Origin: Pseudomonas simiae | GTDB lineage: Bacteria > Pseudomonadota > Gammaproteobacteria > Pseudomonadales > Pseudomonadaceae | Direction of reading: 5' to 3' | Assembly (NCBI RefSeq): GCF_900111895.1 | Contig: NZ_FOKB01000003.1 | Coordinates: forward strand, 658,869 to 722,868 | DNA: 64,000 nt | Shown: piece after piece, positions 20,765-32,018 of the stretch | Layout of the letters: each line of letters begins with the position of its first letter | How positions within the stretch are numbered: the first letter of the stretch is position 1 | Position numbers and translations under genes: made by a program | The notes under the pieces: generated by a model | What the model saw: the letters and a program-made list of their open reading frames with translations, nothing else | Database searches by the model: none | Told to the model about the DNA's origin: nothing

Positions 20765-20794
20765 TTGAGACTTCCGCTCGCGTAGGTTTATATT
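20765..20794 (+). promoter_or_regulatory. Predicted sigma-70 promoter of the dgo genes
   Basis: TTGAGA (-35) and TATATT (-10) are separated by 18 bases and lie about 30 bases upstream of the dgoK start. The surrounding DNA is much more AT-rich than the flanking genes. Confidence 0.5.
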
Positions 20795-20825
20795 CGCTGC
20801 ATCCGCTCAGAACTCAGGTGAAGCG

Positions 20826-21785
20826 ATGCAGGCGCAATTGATCGCGCTCGATTGGGGGACCAGCTCCCTTCGTGCTTATAAACTCGGCCTCGCAGGCGTG
20901 GTGCTGGAACAGCGCGCGCTGGCGTGGGGCATCATGCATTTGCCCAGCGAGCCCCGGGACATCGCCGGTGTGCGTTGCGGCAACGGCTTCGAGTTGGCGT
21001 TCGATGCGGCGTGCGGAGATTGGCTCGACGCCGAGCCGGGTTTGCCGGTGATCGCCTGTGGCATGGTCGGCAGCGCCCAGGGCTGGAGCGAAGCGGCCTA
21101 CCGCCCTACCCCCGTCGATGTCGCCAGCCTCGGCCAAGCGCTGCATAAGGTGCGCAGCCTGCGTGGTGTGGACGTGCACATCGTGCCGGGCGTGATCGAG
21201 CAGGTCGGCTTGCCCAACGTGATGCGCGGCGAAGAAACCCAAGTGCTGGGTGTGCTGCAAGGGCTGGGCGCCGACATGTTGATCGGCCTGCCCGGCAGCC
21301 ATTCCAAGTGGGTCGAGGTGGTCGAGGGCCGTATCACGCACTTCGATACCTTCATGACCGGCGAGGTGTTTGCGGTGTTGAGCAAGCACAGCATCCTCGG
21401 GCGTACCCAGCAACCCAGCGAGCGATTCCAGGCCGAAGCCTTCGACCGCGGCGTACACGTGGCGCGCTCGAATGACGGTCAGCGCGGCGTGTTGTCCACC
21501 TTGTTCAGCGCCCGCACCCTTGGGCTCACCGGCGAACTCGCCCCAGACCAGCAGCCCGACTACCTGTCCGGCTTGCTCATCGGACATGAGCTCGCCGGCC
21601 TGCCCGACAGCGCCAAACACAAGCCGATCATCCTGGTCGGCGCCGCTCCTCTCTGCGCCCGTTATCAACGCGCCCTCGCCCTCTGCGGCTTTGCCCACGT
21701 CAGCCTGGCGCAGGAAGCTGCCGAGCGCGGCCTGTGGCAACTGGCCGTGGCGGCAGGGCTCACTCAACCTGTATTGGAGGCCTGA
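20826..21785 (+). CDS. dgoK: 2-dehydro-3-deoxygalactonokinase
   Basis: 319 residues of the DgoK family (PF05035). Phosphorylates 2-keto-3-deoxy-galactonate at C6 with ATP in the De Ley-Doudoroff pathway. The N-terminal IALDWGTSSLRAYKL is the phosphate-binding motif, and IGLPGSHSKWVEV and FDTFMTGEVFAVL are family blocks. It starts the dgoK-dgoA-dgoD-transporter set; dgoA starts one base after its stop codon. Confidence 0.94.
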   Translation: MQAQLIALDWGTSSLRAYKLGLAGVVLEQRALAWGIMHLPSEPRDIAGVRCGNGFELAFDAACGDWLDAEPGLPVIACGMVGSAQGWSEAAYRPTPVDVASLGQALHKVRSLRGVDVHIVPGVIEQVGLPNVMRGEETQVLGVLQGLGADMLIGLPGSHSKWVEVVEGRITHFDTFMTGEVFAVLSKHSILGRTQQPSERFQAEAFDRGVHVARSNDGQRGVLSTLFSARTLGLTGELAPDQQPDYLSGLLIGHELAGLPDSAKHKPIILVGAAPLCARYQRALALCGFAHVSLAQEAAERGLWQLAVAAGLTQPVLEA

Positions 21786-21786
21786 C

Positions 21787-22407
21787 ATGCTCAAGCAAGC
21801 ACTCGCGCAAAACGGTTTGATCGCCATCCTGCGAGGCATTCGCCCGGACGAAGCCGAGGCTGTCGGCCAGGTGCTGTACCAGGCCGGGTTTCGTGTGATC
21901 GAAGTCCCGCTGAATTCCCCCGACCCTTACACCAGCATCCGCACCCTGCGCGACAGCCTGCCCGCCGACTGCTTGATCGGTGCCGGCACGGTGTTGCTGC
22001 CTGAGCAGGTCGAGCAGGTGAAGGCGGCTGGTGGTCAGGTGGTCGTGATGCCCCACAGCGATGCCAAGGTGTTGCGTGCCGCGAAAGCCGCAGGCCTGTT
22101 CCTGTCGCCGGGTGTGGCCACGCCTACCGAAGCGTTCGCCGCCCTGGCTGAAGGCGCCGACGTGCTGAAGCTGTTCCCCGCCGAGCAAATGGGCCCTTCG
22201 GTGATCAAGGCGTGGTTGGCGGTGTTGCCGGCCGGCACCTTGTTGCTGCCGGTGGGCGGCATCACCCCGGACAATATGCAGGTGTTCATCGACGCCGGCG
22301 CCAAAGGCTTCGGGCTGGGTTCCGGGTTGTTCAAACCGGGTATGACAGTGGATCAGGTAGCGAGCCGCGCCCAGGCTTATGTCGCCGCCTGGAAAGCCCT
22401 GAACTGA
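21787..22407 (+). CDS. dgoA: 2-dehydro-3-deoxy-6-phosphogalactonate aldolase
   Basis: 206 residues, KDPG/KDPGal aldolase fold. Cleaves 2-keto-3-deoxy-6-phosphogalactonate to pyruvate and glyceraldehyde 3-phosphate. The Schiff-base lysine lies in DVLKLFPAEQMG, the general-base glutamate in FRVIEVPLNSPDP, and the phosphate site in GGITPDNM. The DgoA rather than Eda assignment comes from LNSPDPYTSIRTL and from the flanking dgoK and dgoD. Start ATG at 21787 follows GGAGG closely. Confidence 0.94.
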   Translation: MLKQALAQNGLIAILRGIRPDEAEAVGQVLYQAGFRVIEVPLNSPDPYTSIRTLRDSLPADCLIGAGTVLLPEQVEQVKAAGGQVVVMPHSDAKVLRAAKAAGLFLSPGVATPTEAFAALAEGADVLKLFPAEQMGPSVIKAWLAVLPAGTLLLPVGGITPDNMQVFIDAGAKGFGLGSGLFKPGMTVDQVASRAQAYVAAWKALN

Positions 22408-22455
22408 CTTCAAGTCTTGCGCCCCCAGGCGCCGCATCTATAAGAGAGATAACAG

Positions 22456-23604
22456 ATGAAAATCACCAAACTGACGACCTTTATCGTTCCGCCGCGCTGG
22501 TGCTTCCTCAAGGTCGAGACCGACCAGGGCGTGACCGGCTGGGGTGAGCCCGTGGTCGAGGGCCGCGCCCACACCGTGGCGGCTGCCGTCGAAGAATTGT
22601 CCGACTACCTGATCGGCAAAGACCCACGCAATATCGAAGACATCTGGACCGTGCTCTATCGCGGTGGCTTCTACCGGGGCGGCGCCGTGCACATGAGCGC
22701 ACTCGCCGGTATCGACCAGGCGCTGTGGGACATCAAGGGCAAGGCCCTGGGTGTGTCGGTCAGCGACCTGCTCGGCGGTCAGGTGCGTGACAAGATCCGC
22801 GTGTATTCGTGGATCGGCGGCGACCGCCCGGCCGACACTGCCCGCGCCGCCAAAGAAGCCGTGGCCCGAGGTTTTACCGCCGTAAAAATGAACGGCACCG
22901 AAGAACTGCAGTTCGTCGACAGCTTTGAAAAAGTCGACCTGGCCCTGGCCAACGTCGCCGCCGTACGTGATGCGGTAGGCCCGAACGTCGGCATCGGCGT
23001 CGACTTCCATGGCCGGGTGCACAAGCCCATGGCCAAAGTGCTGATGAAAGAGCTGGACCCGTACAAGCTGATGTTTATCGAAGAGCCGGTCCTCAGCGAA
23101 AACTACGAAGCGCTCAAGGAACTGGCGCCGCTGACCAGCACCCCGATTGCCCTGGGCGAGCGTCTGTTCTCGCGCTGGGACTTCAAGCGCGTGCTCAGCG
23201 AAGGCTACGTCGACATCATCCAGCCGGACGCCTCCCACGCCGGCGGCATCACCGAGACCCGCAAGATCGCCAACATGGCCGAAGCCTACGACGTGGCCCT
23301 GGCCCTGCACTGCCCGCTGGGCCCGATTGCCCTGGCGGCGTGCCTGCAACTGGACGCGGTCTGCTACAACGCGTTTATCCAGGAGCAAAGCCTGGGCATT
23401 CACTATAACGAGAGCAATGACCTGCTCGATTATGTGCGCGATCCGGGCGTGTTCGACTATGACCAAGGCTTCGTGAAGATCCCCAACGGGCCGGGCCTGG
23501 GCATCGAGATCAATGAGGAATACGTGATCGAACGCGCGGCCATCGGCCATCGCTGGCGCAACCCGATCTGGCGGCATGCCGATGGCAGCTTCGCCGAGTG
23601 GTGA
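22456..23604 (+). CDS. dgoD: D-galactonate dehydratase
   Basis: 382 residues, enolase superfamily (mandelate racemase subgroup). Removes water from D-galactonate to give 2-keto-3-deoxygalactonate. N-terminal capping domain begins [20 protein letters not shown]. Metal ligands appear as [11 protein letters not shown] (Asp, with the His typical of DgoD), FIEEPVLSE (Glu) and [13 protein letters not shown] (Glu). The catalytic His is in [13 protein letters not shown]. It catalyses the first step of the pathway, although its gene is third in order. Confidence 0.95.
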   Translation: MKITKLTTFIVPPRWCFLKVETDQGVTGWGEPVVEGRAHTVAAAVEELSDYLIGKDPRNIEDIWTVLYRGGFYRGGAVHMSALAGIDQALWDIKGKALGVSVSDLLGGQVRDKIRVYSWIGGDRPADTARAAKEAVARGFTAVKMNGTEELQFVDSFEKVDLALANVAAVRDAVGPNVGIGVDFHGRVHKPMAKVLMKELDPYKLMFIEEPVLSENYEALKELAPLTSTPIALGERLFSRWDFKRVLSEGYVDIIQPDASHAGGITETRKIANMAEAYDVALALHCPLGPIALAACLQLDAVCYNAFIQEQSLGIHYNESNDLLDYVRDPGVFDYDQGFVKIPNGPGLGIEINEEYVIERAAIGHRWRNPIWRHADGSFAEW

Positions 23605-23631
23605 TTCCTGACTGACGGAGCGCGATCAGAA

Positions 23632-23722
23632 ATGTGGGAGCGGGCTTGCTCGCGAATGCAGTGTGTCAATCAACACATCTGGGGCTGAACTAGCGCATTC
23701 GCGAGCAAGCCCGCTCCCACAT
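23632..23722. repeat. REPIN-like inverted repeat
   Basis: Arms GTGGGAGCGGGCTTGCTCGC and its complement flank about 45 bases, between dgoD and the MFS gene. It lies inside what may be one transcript, so it could stabilise or stop the upstream RNA. Confidence 0.9.
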
Positions 23723-23787
23723 GATTGATCCGGTTGCTTCAGTCAGATCCATTTCAGACCTCAATAAGCATAAGAAGAGGCACCCCC

Positions 23788-25095
23788 ATGCACCCTGAAT
23801 CCTTCACCGGGCAGGCTTCTTTAGTCACGCCTACCAGAAAGCGTTTTTTCATCATGGTGCTGCTGTTCATCACCGTGGTGATCAACTACCTCGACCGCAG
23901 CAACCTGTCGATTGCCGCCCCGGCGTTGACCAGCGAACTGGGCATCGATCCGGTGCACGTCGGGCTGATTTTCTCCGCGTTCGGTTGGACCTACGCCGCC
24001 ATGCAAATCCCTGGTGGCTGGCTGGTGGACCGTGTGCCCCCACGCATTCTGTACACCGCTGCGTTGCTGCTGTGGTCCATCGCCACCGTCATGCTCGGCT
24101 TTGCCGCTAGCTTTATCGCGCTGTTTGTTCTGCGCATGGCGGTGGGTGCGCTGGAAGCCCCGGCGTATCCGATCAACAGCCGCGTGGTCACCACCTGGTT
24201 TCCCGAACGCGAGCGCGCCACAGCGATTGGCGTCTACACCTCCGGCCAGTTTGTCGGCCTGGCATTCCTCACACCGGTACTGGCCTGGCTGCAGCATGCA
24301 TTCGGCTGGCACATGGTGTTTGTCGCGACCGGTGGCGTGGGGATTGTGTGGGCGGTGATCTGGTACGCGGTGTACCGCGAACCGAAGGATTTCAAAGGCG
24401 CGAACACCGCTGAAATCGACCTGATCCGTGAAGGTGGCGGGTTGGTGGACATGCAGGAAAAAGCCGCCAAGGCACCCTTCAGTTGGGTCGATTTGGGCAT
24501 CGTGTTGAGCAAGCGCAAGCTCTGGGGCATCTACCTGGGGCAGTTCTGCCTGAACTCCACGCTGTGGTTCTTCCTGACGTGGTTCCCGACTTACCTGGTG
24601 AAATACCGCGGCATGGACTTCATCAAGTCCGGCCTGCTGGCGTCACTGCCGTTCCTTGCAGCGTTTGTCGGCGTGCTGTGCTCAGGGATCTTTTCCGACT
24701 GGCTGATTCGTCGCGGCGCGTCGGTGGGCTTTGCGCGCAAGTTGCCGATCATTGGCGGGCTGCTGATCTCCACGGCGATCATTGGCGCCAACTATGTGGA
24801 CTCGACGGCGTGGGTAATTGCGTTCCTGGCGGTGGCGTTCTTTGGTAATGGGTTGGCGTCGATTACCTGGTCGCTGGTGTCGACCCTGGCACCGGCGCGC
24901 CTCTTGGGGCTGACCGGTGGGGTCTTCAACTTCATCGGCAACCTGTCGGCGATTGCCACGCCAATCGTGATTGGCTTTCTGGCCAGTGGCGACTCGTTTG
25001 CGCCGGCCATTACCTATATCGCGGTGCTGGCGTTGCTCGGAGCGCTGTCCTACGTATTGCTCGTAGGCAAAGTCGAACGCATCGAACTCAAATAA
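23788..25095 (+). CDS. dgoT: MFS transporter, D-galactonate/hexuronate type
   Basis: 435 residues with 12 predicted membrane helices. It belongs to the anion:cation symporter group: VVINYLDRSNLSIAAPALT in helix 1 is the signature, and WTYAAMQIPGGWLVDRVPPR covers loop 2-3. Position after dgoD suggests import of galactonate with protons, so the symbol is by context. I chose ATG at 23788, preceded by AGAGG; an upstream in-frame ATG at 23725 lies at the edge of the REP element and is unlikely. Confidence 0.85.
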   Translation: MHPESFTGQASLVTPTRKRFFIMVLLFITVVINYLDRSNLSIAAPALTSELGIDPVHVGLIFSAFGWTYAAMQIPGGWLVDRVPPRILYTAALLLWSIATVMLGFAASFIALFVLRMAVGALEAPAYPINSRVVTTWFPERERATAIGVYTSGQFVGLAFLTPVLAWLQHAFGWHMVFVATGGVGIVWAVIWYAVYREPKDFKGANTAEIDLIREGGGLVDMQEKAAKAPFSWVDLGIVLSKRKLWGIYLGQFCLNSTLWFFLTWFPTYLVKYRGMDFIKSGLLASLPFLAAFVGVLCSGIFSDWLIRRGASVGFARKLPIIGGLLISTAIIGANYVDSTAWVIAFLAVAFFGNGLASITWSLVSTLAPARLLGLTGGVFNFIGNLSAIATPIVIGFLASGDSFAPAITYIAVLALLGALSYVLLVGKVERIELK

Positions 25096-25106
25096 CCACA
25101 GCCCTT

Positions 25107-25147
25107 TAGGAGCCGGCTTACCGCCATCGCCGGCAAGCCGGCTCCTA
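25107..25147. repeat. REP-type palindrome, GGAGCCGGCTT family
   Basis: TAGGAGCCGGCTT faces AAGCCGGCTCCTA with 15 bases between. It sits between the convergent MFS and RcnB-like genes and could end both transcripts. Confidence 0.8.
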
Positions 25148-25160
25148 CAGTGGGTGGGTT

Positions 25161-25601
25161 TCAGTTGAGGACGCCGTCGAGGATCTCGTAGACGATGCCC
25201 GTACCCACGGCGATCAACACCACATCCGGCCCCGAACGGCGCCATTCATAACCGGGATACACCGGCAGGCGCGCCAGGGCGCGATTGTCGAGGCGTTCGC
25301 CGTAGTAGCCACGGGGCAGCGGCTGGCCACGCACCAGGCGCACATTCGGTGGTGGCGGTGCGCCACGGGCGAACTGGCCGTGGTTGTCGTGGATGATCTG
25401 CCGTACCGGGCCGAAGTCCTGGGGCGGGCCGCCGCGACGGTTGTCCTGCGGGCCGCGTGGGTCGTCGCGATGTTGTTCGTGCTGGCCCTGTGGGCCGCCA
25501 CGGTCAGGACCGCCTTGGTCAAAAGGCGCGGCCTGCACCAGGGCGCTGGCGCCAAGCACCAGCACGCCAAGGCCGGCAATCACGGAGTAGGGCATTTTCA
25601 T
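25161..25601 (-). CDS. RcnB-family periplasmic protein
   Basis: 146 residues with a signal peptide ending near AALVQAA. Residues about 25-60 are a low-complexity, probably disordered Gly/Pro/Arg/Gln/Asp segment (GGPDRGGPQGQHEQHRDD). The C-terminal half has the RcnB-domain pattern LPRGYYGERLDN, YPGYEWRRSGPDVVLIA and TGIVYEILDG. RcnB in E. coli is a periplasmic nickel and cobalt homeostasis factor; here the metal role is unproven. ATG at 25601 is preceded by GAGGA. An extended start at 25628 lacks support. Confidence 0.75.
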   Translation of the reverse strand: MKMPYSVIAGLGVLVLGASALVQAAPFDQGGPDRGGPQGQHEQHRDDPRGPQDNRRGGPPQDFGPVRQIIHDNHGQFARGAPPPPNVRLVRGQPLPRGYYGERLDNRALARLPVYPGYEWRRSGPDVVLIAVGTGIVYEILDGVLN

Positions 25602-25623
25602 TGGGTATTCCTCAGGGCACGCA

Positions 25624-25662
25624 AACAAAAAAGGGATCTCGAACGAGGTTCGAAATCCCTTG
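25624..25662 (-). terminator. Intrinsic terminator of trpBA
   Basis: On the minus strand AAGGGAT pairs with ATCCCTT, with an inner CGAAC/GTTCG stem, followed by TTTTTTGTTTG. It lies about 75 bases after the trpA stop and just upstream of the RcnB-like gene. Confidence 0.85.
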
Positions 25663-25737
25663 GTCTTGCTGTTTAGGCCGTGCCTTGGCGGGTTGATTCC
25701 TCTGTATCAGGAACTTTACCCACTGCTTACGGGGCCT

Positions 25738-26546
25738 TTACTTACGAGCGTTACGCACGCCTTCCGACAGCGCCGCGCACAGGGTCAACACGCCATCGAT
25801 GGCTTGCTGGTCATTCTTGGCATTGGCGATGTGATCAATCAGTGCCGAACCTACCACCACACCGTCAGCCAAGCGCGCGATGGCCGCCGCTTGTTCCGGG
25901 GTGCGGATACCAAAACCGATGCTGATCGGCAGGTCGGTATGGCGACGCAGGCGGGTCACGGCTTCTTCGACGTGCTCCAGGGTCGCGGCGCCGGCACCGG
26001 TCACGCCAGCCACCGACACGTAGTACACAAAGCCGGAGCTGCCGTTGAGCACGGTCGGCAGACGCACATCGTCGGTGGTCGGCGTGGTCAGGCGGATGAA
26101 ATCAATGCCAGCGGCCTGGGCCGGGTCGCACAGTTCGCCGTTATGTTCGGGCGGCATGTCGACCACGATCAGGCCGTCCACGCCGGCTTCCTTGGCGTCG
26201 GCGATGAACTGCGGCACGCCGTATTTGTGGATCGGGTTGAAGTAGCCCATCAACACCAGCGGCGTGTCGTTGTTGTCTTTGCGGAACTCGCGGACCATCT
26301 GCAGGGTTTTTGCCAGGTTCTGCTTGGCTTCCAGCGCGCGGATGTTGGCCAGCTGGATCGCCGGGCCGTCCGCCATTGGGTCGGTGAAGGGCATGCCCAA
26401 CTCGATCACATCGGCGCCGGCGGCTGGCAAGCCCTTGAGGATGGCCAGCGAGGTGTCATAGCCAGGGTCGCCAGCGGTGACGAAGGTCACCAGGGCGGCG
26501 CGGTTTTGTTCTTTAAGCTGTGCGAAGCGGGTTTGCAGGCGGCTCA

Positions 26547-26547
<1 letters not shown>
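25738..26547 (-). CDS. trpA: Tryptophan synthase alpha chain
   Basis: 269 residues. Cleaves indole-3-glycerol phosphate to indole and glyceraldehyde 3-phosphate; indole tunnels to the beta subunit. The catalytic pair lies in [20 protein letters not shown] (Glu and Asp). The phosphate loop is in [13 protein letters not shown] and [10 protein letters not shown]. The ATG overlaps the trpB stop (TGATG), giving translational coupling for the alpha2beta2 complex. Confidence 0.97.
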
Positions 26548-28791
<2,244 letters not shown>

Positions 28792-28795
<4 letters not shown>

Positions 28796-29118
28796 TCGCC
28801 GCGTTTGCACAGCAGATAAGCCGCGAGCAGACCCAGTGCACCGACGGCAACGCCGGCCGTTGTCCATGGGTGCTCTTGTGCGTAGTCCCGGGTTGCAACA
28901 CCGGTTTCGCGGATTTTGACTTTGCTTTCTTCGTAGGCGTCGCTGATCAGGTGGCGGGAGTGCTTGAGGGCATTCTCCGCATTGCTCTTCAGCGCCTTCA
29001 AGGTTTTGCGCGACTCGTCGGATGCATCGTCCTTGAGACTTTCCAGAGACTTGAGCAGGCTCGAAATCTCGGCTTCCATGCTTTCCAGCGACGCTTTGCG
29101 TAAAGAAGTGTTGGCCAT
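28792..29118 (-). CDS. DUF883 (ElaB/YqjD-like) membrane-anchored protein
   Basis: 108 residues. A long helical, probably coiled-coil region (about 10-75, rich in Lys, Glu, Ser) precedes the family motif [20 protein letters not shown] and one C-terminal transmembrane helix ending [13 protein letters not shown]. coli relatives are stationary-phase inner-membrane proteins that bind ribosomes; whether that holds here is unknown. Confidence 0.85.
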
Positions 29119-29274
29119 GTGGACTCTCCTGAAGTGATTGAGTGGCGTGTGTAGATACCGACTGCGGCCGTTTCAGAAAGTGCAGTAAATATGAACTTTC
29201 AGGTAGAAACGGCCGCCAGAAGCAGTACGCACATTGACTGCTACGCTTGCTTTACGACCCCTAGGAGAGTTGCC

Positions 29275-29490
29275 ATGAGTGATCATCACACCTACAAGAA
29301 AGTCGAACTGGTGGGCTCGTCCACCTCCAGCATCGAAGACGCCATCAATAATGCGCTGGCCGAGGCCAACAAGAGCATCAAGCATTTGGAATGGTTCGAG
29401 GTGACCGAAACCCGCGGGCACATCAAAGACGGCAAGGCCGCGCACTTTCAGGTCACCCTCAAGGTGGGGTTCCGAATTGCCAGTAGTTGA
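29275..29490 (+). CDS. Dodecin (flavin-binding dodecamer)
   Basis: 71 residues, the full dodecin length. YKKVELVGSSTSSIEDAINNALA and LEWFEVTETRGHI are typical; the tryptophan in LEWFEV stacks against flavin in known structures. Dodecins form hollow dodecamers that store or buffer riboflavin and FMN or, in some species, CoA. Start chosen at ATG 29275 after TAGGAG; an upstream in-frame ATG at 29191 would add 28 non-family residues. Confidence 0.9.
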   Translation: MSDHHTYKKVELVGSSTSSIEDAINNALAEANKSIKHLEWFEVTETRGHIKDGKAAHFQVTLKVGFRIASS

Positions 29491-29605
29491 TCGCACCGGT
29501 TGAACTTGCTGACTGGCCGATTGCCATAACCTGCGCTACAACCAATGGGTGCCGATGCCACAAGCGTCGGCACGCTCTTTTAGATCAGCGCAAGGAAAGT
29601 AACGG

Positions 29606-29833
29606 ATGAAGAAGTTCCTGTTAGCGGTAGGTTTGTTGAGCATTGCAGGCACGGCCCTGGCGGCGGGCAAGCCTTGTGAAGAGCTCAAAAGCGAGATTGC
29701 GGCGAAAATCGACGCCAAGGGCGCTTCGGGTTATTCGTTGGAAGTGGTGGATAAAGGTGCTGCGCCGAGCGACCACACAGTGGTCGGCACCTGCGAAGCT
29801 GGCACCAAGGAAATCGCCTACAAGCGCGGTTAA
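29606..29833 (+). CDS. DUF1161 small exported protein (copy 1)
   Basis: 75 residues. Signal peptide MKKFLLAVGLLSIAGTALA, then the DUF1161 pattern KPCEELKSEIAAKIDAKG, YSLEVVDKG and VVGTCEAGTKEIAY, with two cysteines that could form a disulfide. Periplasmic; function unknown. A paralogue lies 2 kb downstream at 31779. Followed by a strong terminator. Confidence 0.85.
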   Translation: MKKFLLAVGLLSIAGTALAAGKPCEELKSEIAAKIDAKGASGYSLEVVDKGAAPSDHTVVGTCEAGTKEIAYKRG

Positions 29834-29850
29834 CCCTGTGTTGCGGACAT

Positions 29851-29881
29851 AAAAAACCGACGCGATGCGTCGGTTTTTTTT
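29851..29881. terminator. Bidirectional intrinsic terminator
   Basis: AAAAAACCGACGC pairs with GCGTCGGTTTTTT around GAT, giving a U-tract on both strands. It lies between the convergent DUF1161 gene and the LLM monooxygenase gene. Confidence 0.92.
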
Positions 29882-29892
29882 GCCTGAGGGTT

Positions 29893-30894
29893 TTAGCCCT
29901 TCATTAACTGCGCCAGCAACTCGTAGGAATGAATCCGGTCGGCGTGCTCGTACAGGTCGCAGGTAAAAATCAGCTCATCAGCACCGGTTTGCTCGATCAG
30001 CACCTCCAGTTTGGCGCGGATCTTCGCAGGGCTGCCCACCATTGCCAGGCCGAGGAAGCTGCCGACGGCGTCTTTTTCGTGGGGCAGCCACAGGCCGTCC
30101 ATGGTTTTCACGGGCGGGCGCTGCACCAGGCTTTGTCCACGCATGAGGGCGAGGATGCGCTGGTAGACCGAGGTTGCCAGGTAGTCGGCCTGTTCATCGG
30201 TGTCCGCCGCCACCAACGGAATACCGAGCATCACGTAGGGTTTGTCCAGCACGGCAGAAGGCTTGAAGTGATTGCGGTACACGCGAATCGCTTCATGCAT
30301 CAGGCGCGGTGCGAAATGCGAGGCAAAGGCGTAGGGCAAACCGCGTTCGCCCGCCAACTGTGCGCTGAATAGACTGGAGCCCAGTAGCCACACCGGCACG
30401 TTGGTGCCGGTGCCGGGAACGGCGATCACCCGTTGGTCGGGCGTGCGCGGGCCCAGGTAGGCCATCAGCTCCGCCACGTCTTCCGGAAAATCGTCGGCAC
30501 TGCCGGAGCGCTCACGGCGCAGGGCGCGGGCGGTCATCTGATCGGAGCCGGGCGCGCGGCCCAGGCCCAGGTCGATGCGGCCGGGGTAGAGACTTTCCAG
30601 GGTGCCGAACTGTTCGGCGATCACCAGAGGCGCGTGGTTGGGCAGCATCACGCCGCCGGAACCGACACGAATCGTCGAGGTGCCGCCGGCCAGGTAACCG
30701 AGCAACACCGAGGTGGCTGAACTGGCGATGCCATCCATATTGTGGTGTTCAGCCACCCAGAAACGGTTGTAGCCAAACTTTTCCACATGCTGGGCCAGGT
30801 CCAGGGAATTGCGCAGCGACTGCGCCGGACTGCCGTTGGCCCGCACGGGCACCAGGTCGAGGGTCGAGAACTTTACGTCGGACAGCGATTTCAT
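29893..30894 (-). CDS. Luciferase-like (LLM) flavin monooxygenase
   Basis: 333 residues, TIM-barrel bacterial luciferase family, close to the MsnO8/YhbW-type group. Blocks include [51 protein letters not shown] and [14 protein letters not shown]. These enzymes use FMNH2 and O2 on unidentified substrates. I start it at ATG 30894 ([10 protein letters not shown]); a longer frame to 30966 adds residues that do not resemble the family. Confidence 0.87.
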   Translation of the reverse strand: MKSLSDVKFSTLDLVPVRANGSPAQSLRNSLDLAQHVEKFGYNRFWVAEHHNMDGIASSATSVLLGYLAGGTSTIRVGSGGVMLPNHAPLVIAEQFGTLESLYPGRIDLGLGRAPGSDQMTARALRRERSGSADDFPEDVAELMAYLGPRTPDQRVIAVPGTGTNVPVWLLGSSLFSAQLAGERGLPYAFASHFAPRLMHEAIRVYRNHFKPSAVLDKPYVMLGIPLVAADTDEQADYLATSVYQRILALMRGQSLVQRPPVKTMDGLWLPHEKDAVGSFLGLAMVGSPAKIRAKLEVLIEQTGADELIFTCDLYEHADRIHSYELLAQLMKG

Positions 30895-31111
30895 AAGCCT
30901 GCTTCTCCAAGGGGGCCGCAGGCTTTTTAGACGAACCAAAACCTGCCGCTTCATGTGCATACCCATGCAATGAGGGCATATACCCGAGATTCAATAGTGG
31001 GACTGGAAATTTCCTACTGAATCACTCGGTTTCTCCGACAAGATGAACTTTGCCACGCCGTCTATCCTCAGAACCCTTACTGACGCAAAACCACCGTTCG
31101 AGGAGACCGCT

Positions 31112-31543
31112 ATGAGTATCGTTAAAAAAGCATCCGCGCATTGGGAAGGTGACCTGAAGACGGGCTTGGGTTCTATTTCCACGGAAACCGGTGTGCTACG
31201 TGAAGCGCCTTACGGCTTCAAGGCGCGTTTCGAGGGTGGCAAAGGCACCAACCCGGAAGAACTGATCGGTGCAGCCCACGCGGGCTGTTTCTCCATGGCC
31301 TTTTCCATGATTCTTGGCGATGCCGGGCTCAAGGCTGACAGCATCGACACCCAGGCCGAAGTAACCCTCGACCAGGTCGACGGTGGCTTCGCGATCACCG
31401 CCGTGCACCTGATCCTCAAGGCCAAGATCCCTGGCGCGAGCCAGGCGCAGTTCGACGAGTTGAGCAAGAAAGCCAAGGAAGGGTGCCCGGTGTCCAAGGT
31501 ACTGAATGCGAAAATCAGCCTGGATGCCACGCTCGTAAACTGA
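31112..31543 (+). CDS. OsmC family peroxiredoxin-like protein
   Basis: 143 residues. OsmC/Ohr fold with both active cysteines: AAHAGCFSMAFS near residue 58 and EGCPVSKVLNAK near 125. The N-terminal KASAHWEGDLKTGLG matches OsmC rather than Ohr. It reduces organic hydroperoxides in the cytoplasm, often under osmotic or stationary-phase stress. ATG at 31112 is preceded by GAGGAGA; an upstream ATG at 31043 is unlikely. Confidence 0.9.
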   Translation: MSIVKKASAHWEGDLKTGLGSISTETGVLREAPYGFKARFEGGKGTNPEELIGAAHAGCFSMAFSMILGDAGLKADSIDTQAEVTLDQVDGGFAITAVHLILKAKIPGASQAQFDELSKKAKEGCPVSKVLNAKISLDATLVN

Positions 31544-31559
31544 CGCCCCTGTAGCGATA

Positions 31560-31665
31560 GGCGCCGGCTTTTGTCGGAGCTGGCTTGCCTGCGAACGCAT
31601 CACCTCGACGTCATTGCGAAACCGAGGCGACGCACCGCGGGCAAGTCCTGCTCCCACAGAGGTGT
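31560..31665. repeat. Degenerate REP-like pair
   Basis: GGAGCTGGCTTGCCTGCGAA and a decayed facing arm (GCGGGCAAGTCCTGCTCCCA) frame about 35 bases downstream of the OsmC gene. Similar to the CTGGCTTGCCTGCGA family but with several mismatches. Confidence 0.6.
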
Positions 31666-31778
31666 GTTCAGACATTTAGTTATGCGTTAAATCAGAACTC
31701 GTATTTCACCGATGTGGTCCTATAGCCTATGCAGTCTAGGCGCACATCCGTGCGCAGTGCATTCAGGGAGCTTCACAC

Positions 31779-32018
31779 ATGAAACGTTTTGCCTTGGCGA
31801 TCATCTGCGGTGTATTGGCCACTTCGGCCGTGGCCGCTCCAAAAGATTGTGAAGAGCTCAGGAAAGAGATCGAGGTCAAGATCCAGGCGAATGCGGTTCC
31901 TTCGTACACCCTGGAAATCGTCAGCAAGGAAGAAGCCGACAAACACGACAGCGCCATGGTCGTCGGCAGCTGTGAGAACGGCACCAAGGCCATCGTCTAC
32001 CAGAAGAACAACGACTGA
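31779..32018 (+). CDS. DUF1161 small exported protein (copy 2)
   Basis: 79 residues. Signal peptide MKRFALAIICGVLATSAVAA, then PKDCEELRKEIEVKIQANA, YTLEIVSKEEAD and VVGSCENGTKAIVYQKNN. Clear paralogue of the 29606 gene, with both cysteines kept. Function unknown. Its stop codon abuts the stop of the convergent lipoprotein gene. Confidence 0.85.
   Translation: MKRFALAIICGVLATSAVAAPKDCEELRKEIEVKIQANAVPSYTLEIVSKEEADKHDSAMVVGSCENGTKAIVYQKNND

Noticed and set aside
23725..23787. Earlier start of the MFS transporter
   Set aside because: The ATG lies at the edge of a REP element and adds residues not seen in the family.
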